A DNA stretch of 64,000 bases from Candidatus Corynebacterium intestinavium (GTDB taxonomy: Bacteria > Actinomycetota > Actinomycetes > Mycobacteriales > Mycobacteriaceae), in contig DWUR01000008.1 in the NCBI GenBank assembly GCA_019120635.1, positions 1 through 64,000 of the forward strand. Direction: 5' to 3'. Of the stretch, positions 59,635 through 64,000 are shown one piece after another. Under the pieces are notes generated by a model. That model did not search any database. It was not told the DNA's origin and saw nothing but the letters and a program-made list of their open reading frames with translations. The position numbers and the translations under genes are program-made. The number at the start of each line of letters is the position of its first letter. The first letter of the stretch is position 1.

Positions 59635-61142
59635 GCCCGGTGACCGGAGAAGCGACACCAACGGAGCAGGCAGCTGCGGAGAACCCCGTCTACGTCCGCC
59701 GCATCATGGGGCTGGAGACGGAGTACGGCATCACGAACGTCCTCGACGGCACGCGTCGCCTGGGGCCCGATGAGGTCTCCCGCCTGCTGTTTTCTCCCAT
59801 CGTGGAGAAGTACCGCAGCTCCAATATCTTCACCGAGAACGCATCCCGGCTGTACCTGGATGTGGGCGCGCACCCGGAAATCGCGACCGCGGAGTGCGAT
59901 AGCCTGCACCAGTTGCTTGCCTACGATCGGGCGGGCGACGAGCTCGTCCAGCAACTGGCGAGCCGCGCCGAGGAGGAGCTGGCCGGCAACGGTGTCGGGG
60001 GGCACGTCTTCCTGCTGAAGAACAACACCGACTCGATGGGCAACTCCTACGGCTGCCACGAGAACTACCTGATCAGCCGCAATGTGCTGCTCAAGCACCT
60101 GTCCTCCCAGCTGTTGCCCTTCCTGGTGACCCGCCAGCTGATCTGCGGGGCGGGCAAGCTCACGATCCCAAGCCCGGGCGCCCCGAATGAGAACTTCGAG
60201 GCCGGGTTCATGATGAGCCAGCGGGCGGACTACATGTGGGAGGGCATTTCGAGTGCCACCACCCGTTCCCGACCGATCATCAACACCCGCGACGAGCCGC
60301 ACGCGGACTCCTCGAAGTACCGTCGCCTGCACGTGATCGTGGGGGACTCGAACATGTCCGAGACCACCACCGCGCTGAAGATCGGTTCCGCGCTGCTGGT
60401 CCTCGAGATGATCGAGGCGGGCGTGGAGCTGCCGAACTACGAGCTGGCCAACGAGATTCGCGCCATTCGGGATATCGCCCGGGACTTCACGGGGCTCACC
60501 GAGGTCAGGCTGCGCAGTGGCGAGACTGCCACCCCACTGGAGATGCAGCGCACCTTCCACGCCGCTGCGGTGCAGTGGCTGGAGCGCCGCCCAGAACCAG
60601 AGTGCGTCGATGGGCGTTGGCTGGGCACCCCGCGCGAGCAGCTGGAGCCGGTGGTGGAGCTGTGGGGTCGTGTCCTGGATTGCTTCGAGACCGGGGATTT
60701 CTCCCCGGTGGATACCGAGATCGACTGGGTGATCAAGAAGAAGCTGCTGGACGGCATGGCCTCCCGCCACGGACTGGAGCTGACCGATCCGCGGCTGGCG
60801 CAGATTGACCTGCGCTATCACGATATTCACCCCACCCGTGGGCTGTTCAACGTGCTGAAGCGCCGCGGCCAGGCCGCGTCGATCCTGAGCGAGGAGCAGA
60901 TCCGCGAGGCGATGGACCAGGCACCGGCGACGACTCGCGCGGCGCTGCGTGGACGCTTCCTCGCCACCGCGCGGGAGCACGGCTGCGCCACGACCGTGGA
61001 TTGGATGCGGCTGAAGATCAACGGTGAATTCGGCAGCGAGGTTGCGCTCCCGGACCCGTTTGCGGCCACGGATCCGCAGGTAGACGAGATGATCGCCAGC
61101 ATGGCCGATCTCGGCGGTGCCGACGCGCCCGCGCGGAGTTAA
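59631..61142 (+). CDS. pafA: Pup-protein ligase
   Basis: 503 residues from the GTG that overlaps the pup stop. Joins the C-terminal glutamate of Pup to lysine side chains using ATP. IMGLETEYGITNVLDG carries the metal-binding glutamates, SRLYLDVGAHPEIATAE the catalytic aspartate near residue 84, and GCHENYLISR and NTRDEPHADSSKYRR further conserved parts. The first 24 residues before RRIMGLETEYG extend beyond most homologues, so a later start cannot be excluded. Overlap with pup suggests translational coupling. Confidence 0.95.
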   Translation: MSPVTGEATPTEQAAAENPVYVRRIMGLETEYGITNVLDGTRRLGPDEVSRLLFSPIVEKYRSSNIFTENASRLYLDVGAHPEIATAECDSLHQLLAYDRAGDELVQQLASRAEEELAGNGVGGHVFLLKNNTDSMGNSYGCHENYLISRNVLLKHLSSQLLPFLVTRQLICGAGKLTIPSPGAPNENFEAGFMMSQRADYMWEGISSATTRSRPIINTRDEPHADSSKYRRLHVIVGDSNMSETTTALKIGSALLVLEMIEAGVELPNYELANEIRAIRDIARDFTGLTEVRLRSGETATPLEMQRTFHAAAVQWLERRPEPECVDGRWLGTPREQLEPVVELWGRVLDCFETGDFSPVDTEIDWVIKKKLLDGMASRHGLELTDPRLAQIDLRYHDIHPTRGLFNVLKRRGQAASILSEEQIREAMDQAPATTRAALRGRFLATAREHGCATTVDWMRLKINGEFGSEVALPDPFAATDPQVDEMIASMADLGGADAPARS

Positions 61143-61148
61143 GCACTG

Positions 61149-63455
61149 ATGGTGGGTCCAGGAAAGCCCGGCAGCGCCGGGTCCCGCAACCGGCCAGTGA
61201 AGGTGACCTGGCAGCAGGGCGCGAGCAGGCTATTCAACCTGGTCATCGGCCTGCTCAACGCCCCCAGCCCGCGCCCGACCGCCTGGGTCGTGGAGAATAT
61301 CGAGGGCTATTCCGGGCAGCTCAAGTCCCGGGAACGCGTGTTCCACCGGGACCGGGAGTCGCTGCGCCAGCTGGGGATCCAACTGGGCCACGAAAGCCGG
61401 GAGGGGCAGGACTACTGGCTGCTGCGCCCCGAGCAGGTCTTCCTCCCGGATCTGGACCTCTCGGAAGCCGAGTTGCAGGTGTTGGCAACCGCCACGCAGT
61501 GGGCACGCCAACCGGTGGACTCCGCGATGGCTGGCCCCACAGCGCGGGCGCAGCTGAAGCTCGCCGGCGCGGGGCTCAGCAGGGTCGACGATGCCGCCGT
61601 GGTTCAGCCCGTCCCCGACATGGTGGAGCTGGATCCGCGCAGCGTCGACGCTATTTTCCGCGCCACCCAGCGCGGGCTGCGGATGACTTTCTGGTACTAC
61701 CCGGCCTACTTGGTCGAACCGGAGCAGCGCACGCTGGATCCGTGGGCGGTCGCCGGGATCGATGGGCGGCTATACGTCACCGGTTTTGACGTCGACCGGG
61801 GTGCCCAGCGCACCTTCCGCCTCGCAAGGCTCTCCGATGTGCGGGCGGAGGCGCAGTTCGTCGAGCACCCGGCACCCACCGACCCCGCGACCGGTCAGCC
61901 TGTGCCGGCCGGCGAGTTGATTCGCCGCGGACTGGCGGGGCACCAGACGAAGGTCACGGCTAGCGTGCTGTTCACGGGGGAGGGGGCCATCGAGCTTCAG
62001 GACATGGCCCGCGAGCTCCGCGATACGCCCGACGGACGAGTGGGGACGGTCGGGCCGGTGGATCGTGATTGGCTAGTGCAGACGGCGGCGAGCTACGCCC
62101 CGGATGCAGTGCTGCTGGAGCCCCAGGAGCTCGTCGTTGAGGTCCTCGACCTTCTGCAGCGCGCCCAGCAGTTGGGCACCCAGGAACAGATCTCAACCAC
62201 GCAGGCTACGGACGCTGACGCCGCGACCTTGGATGGCGGTTCAGCGGTGGCCGAGCAAGAGCCGGAGATCACGGAAGCCGATGCCCCCGATCAGGCCATG
62301 GACGAGGTCGAACCGGCCGACGTCCAGGCGCCGCCGGTCAACTTGGTCGCCCAGCAGTTCGCCCAGACGCTTTCGGTACTGGCCTGGTTCCAGGCCCACC
62401 CGCGTGGCTCCTTCATGCGGGCCTCCCGCGACCTGGGACTCAGCGTGGCCCAGATCCAGCACGAGCTGAAGCAGCTGAGCATGTGCGGGTTGCCGGGCTA
62501 TTACCCCGGCTCGCTGGTTGAGATCGCGATGGACCGCACCACCGCGGAGGCGCAGTTCACCGCCGGGTTGGACGGCCCGGTGCGGCTGAGCACCGTGGAG
62601 GCCGGTGCCTTGCTGCTCAACCTGGAAGCGGTCCGGGACGCCGTCCCCGCCGAGCAGCGGGAAGCCGTGGACTCGGTGACCGAGAAGCTGCGTGGCCTCC
62701 TGGAGGGCAAGCAGGGCGCGGCCAACCAGCCTTCGACGGGCACCGATGCCGGTGCCTCTCAAGTCGGCGTCATCACCCCGGAGCACCAGGAAACGGCTGC
62801 GCAACCTCAGCCCAACGCCCCTGAGAACACTGTGGAGTCCACCCTGGAGCTGCTGCGCACCGCACTCGCGGAGAGGCGTGTCGTGGACTGCGAGTACCTC
62901 ACCCTCAGCCGGGATCAGCGCAGTAGCCGCCGCCTGGTGCCGGATGCGATCCGCATGATCGAGGGCAACGCCTATCTATTGGCGCGCAGCCTCGATGACA
63001 TGGGAGTGGTGGACGAGACCCCAAAGAACTTCCGGGTTTCCCGCATGAGCGAGGTCACGCTCGGGGAGGAGGCCAGCGCACCGGCACGATTGTCCTCCGA
63101 GGTCGATGCCACCGATCCCTTCGACTTCGGCGCGGCCGCCGACTGGGCCCACTTCCGCCTATCCGACTCCGCATTGTGGATGCTGGAGTACTTCCCGCTG
63201 TGGCCGGACGCCGACGCGCAAGACGGGTACGGTAGCGAAGCCGACGGTGCCGAATCCACCTCCGCTGCGACCCGCACCGATGCGAGGAGCACCGCTGTGA
63301 CGATGCCGGACACCGGAGCCTGGCTGGAGCGCTTCCTGATCGCCCATGCCGGGCAGGTCGCGGAACTATCGACCCCGGGCCTCGCCGGACGCGTCGCGCG
63401 ACGCGCGGAAACAGGACTGGGGGTTTATCGGGACCGTTTCCCCGATGTAAGCTGA
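61149..63455 (+). CDS. pafBC: Fused PafB-PafC WYL-domain transcriptional activator
   Basis: 768 residues, about the sum of mycobacterial PafB and PafC, in one uninterrupted frame. The first half (residues about 15-335) has a winged helix (SRLFNLVIGLLNAPSPRPTA) and a WYL domain (RMTFWYYPAYLVEPEQRTLDPWAV). An acidic linker (about 340-400) follows. The second half has another helix-turn-helix (LSVLAWFQAHPRGSFMRASRD) and a second WYL domain (CEYLTLSRDQRSSRRLVPDAI) that lacks the Trp-Tyr-Leu itself. PafBC activates DNA-damage genes in mycobacteria. It starts six bases after pafA. Confidence 0.93.
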   Translation: MVGPGKPGSAGSRNRPVKVTWQQGASRLFNLVIGLLNAPSPRPTAWVVENIEGYSGQLKSRERVFHRDRESLRQLGIQLGHESREGQDYWLLRPEQVFLPDLDLSEAELQVLATATQWARQPVDSAMAGPTARAQLKLAGAGLSRVDDAAVVQPVPDMVELDPRSVDAIFRATQRGLRMTFWYYPAYLVEPEQRTLDPWAVAGIDGRLYVTGFDVDRGAQRTFRLARLSDVRAEAQFVEHPAPTDPATGQPVPAGELIRRGLAGHQTKVTASVLFTGEGAIELQDMARELRDTPDGRVGTVGPVDRDWLVQTAASYAPDAVLLEPQELVVEVLDLLQRAQQLGTQEQISTTQATDADAATLDGGSAVAEQEPEITEADAPDQAMDEVEPADVQAPPVNLVAQQFAQTLSVLAWFQAHPRGSFMRASRDLGLSVAQIQHELKQLSMCGLPGYYPGSLVEIAMDRTTAEAQFTAGLDGPVRLSTVEAGALLLNLEAVRDAVPAEQREAVDSVTEKLRGLLEGKQGAANQPSTGTDAGASQVGVITPEHQETAAQPQPNAPENTVESTLELLRTALAERRVVDCEYLTLSRDQRSSRRLVPDAIRMIEGNAYLLARSLDDMGVVDETPKNFRVSRMSEVTLGEEASAPARLSSEVDATDPFDFGAAADWAHFRLSDSALWMLEYFPLWPDADAQDGYGSEADGAESTSAATRTDARSTAVTMPDTGAWLERFLIAHAGQVAELSTPGLAGRVARRAETGLGVYRDRFPDVS

Positions 63456-63498
63456 AGGCTGAGATTTTTAACGCAGGTCCTGAAAGGCAAAAACCTTC

Positions 63499-63765
63499 AT
63501 GCTCTCTGGTAGCCACATCCTCATCCTGTTGCTGGTTGTCCTTCTCGTGTTCGGCGCATCCCGCCTGCCGAATGCCGCTCGTTCCCTCGGCCGTTCGATG
63601 CGCATCTTCAAGTCCGAGATGGACGAGATGCGTACCGAGAACCCAGAGCAGAACGAGCAGGAGGCCATCGAGCAGCAGCGTGCGTCCCAGCCTAATCCGG
63701 CGCAGCAGGTTAACCCTGCGCAGAACGTTAACCCAGCGCAGCAGCAGAATCAGAACAGCAACTAG
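63499..63765 (+). CDS. tatA: Sec-independent translocase subunit TatA
   Basis: 88 residues. A short N-terminal membrane helix (HILILLLVVLLVFGASRLP) with the family FG-x-x-x-L/P hinge, then an amphipathic helix (NAARSLGRSMRIFKSEM) and a polar tail. The tail carries a short repeat, NPAQQVNPAQNVNPAQQ. TatA oligomers open the membrane for folded proteins with twin-arginine signals. tatC follows after a small hairpin. Confidence 0.94.
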   Translation: MLSGSHILILLLVVLLVFGASRLPNAARSLGRSMRIFKSEMDEMRTENPEQNEQEAIEQQRASQPNPAQQVNPAQNVNPAQQQNQNSN

Positions 63766-63775
63766 GTAGAAACTC

Positions 63776-63797
63776 GCGCCCACCTTCGGCGCGTTTT
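63776..63797 (+). terminator. Hairpin between tatA and tatC
   Basis: CGCGCC and GGCGCG pair around ACCTTC and are followed by TTTT. It is probably a partial terminator that lets tatA be made in excess of tatC. Confidence 0.6.
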
Positions 63798-63808
63798 CGC
63801 ATTTCCGC

Positions 63809-64000
63809 ATGAGTAACACCCCTCAGGCAGCACGCACAGCCCAGCGGCCCCGCCGCCGGGCTTTTCGCCGTGCCAACCAGCGCCCAACCGACGGCGCGAT
63901 GAGCATCGTCGAGCACATCCAGGAGCTGCGCCGCCGCCTCATTATCGCCGTCATCGCAATCCTGATCGGCACGATCCTGGGCTACCTCTGGTACGGCACC
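63809..64000 (+). CDS. tatC: Sec-independent translocase subunit TatC, N-terminal part (truncated by window)
   Basis: 64 residues before the window ends, open to the edge. A polar, basic N-terminal extension of about 34 residues is followed by MSIVEHIQELRRRLIIAVIAI, the conserved cytoplasmic start and first helix of TatC, which binds the twin-arginine signal. The start ATG is not in the ORF track because the frame is cut. An internal ATG at MSIVEH is an alternative start. Confidence 0.93.
   Translation, partial: MSNTPQAARTAQRPRRRAFRRANQRPTDGAMSIVEHIQELRRRLIIAVIAILIGTILGYLWYGT

Overview
The window is a contiguous chromosomal segment of a high-GC actinobacterium, almost certainly a Corynebacterium. 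The reasons are the gene content and order: uvrC-rapZ-yvcK-whiA-gap-pgk-tpi, the tkt-tal-zwf-opcA-pgl pentose phosphate operon beside ctaB/ctaA, mptB beside sufR-sufBDCSUT, acn-acnR beside an Rv1476-type protein and a RipA-type NlpC/P60 hydrolase, mshC (mycothiol), and the pupylation locus arc-dop-pup-pafA-pafBC followed by tatA-tatC. The species cannot be named from the sequence alone. No transposase, integrase, prophage or CRISPR array was seen. The region reads as core chromosome. Layout, left part (1-31600): the 3' end of uvrC opens a run of co-oriented genes through rapZ, yvcK, whiA, the glycolytic trio gap-pgk-tpiA and secG. ppc, which neighbours tpi/secG in relatives, is not at this position. 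On the minus strand follows tkt-tal-zwf-opcA-pgl, which feeds pentoses and NADPH. It diverges from ctaB (heme O synthase), with ctaA (heme A synthase) nearby and pointing back. A minus-strand operon of mptB (lipoglycan mannosyltransferase) plus a two-gene ABC exporter lies head-to-head with the sufR-sufB-sufD-sufC-sufS-sufU-sufT Fe-S assembly operon. Between that operon and an ABC-F protein sits a CrtL-type lycopene cyclase homologue, apparently an orphan carotenoid gene. Middle part (31600-48000): a DUF711/PFL protein with its ACT-domain partner, an NAD-binding protein, acn with its repressor acnR, an Rv1476-like tail-anchored protein and the RipA-like peptidoglycan hydrolase. The hydrolase has a very long, hairpin-rich leader and a perfect CRP/GlxR-type palindrome upstream. 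Then come several poorly known genes (an unrecognised protein, DUF3097, an HTH protein, a TVP38 membrane protein), one tRNA-Leu(GAG), a PEBP-family protein, pyrD and a lipoprotein. Right part (48000-64000): uppP and mshC, a small unknown gene, hisE and hisG, aspA, a RecB-like nuclease with a cysteine cluster, a DUF1275 membrane protein, and the pupylation cluster trmI-arc-dop-pup-pafA-pafBC. The last is one 768-residue fusion of PafB and PafC. tatA and the start of tatC end the window. The cluster encodes every component needed to attach and remove Pup and an unfoldase, but the ATPase has no proteasome-docking tail and no 20S subunit genes are present. This fits the proteasome-free corynebacterial pathway. 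Most start sites below were chosen from ribosome binding sites by eye, so they are often internal to the ORF-track starts.
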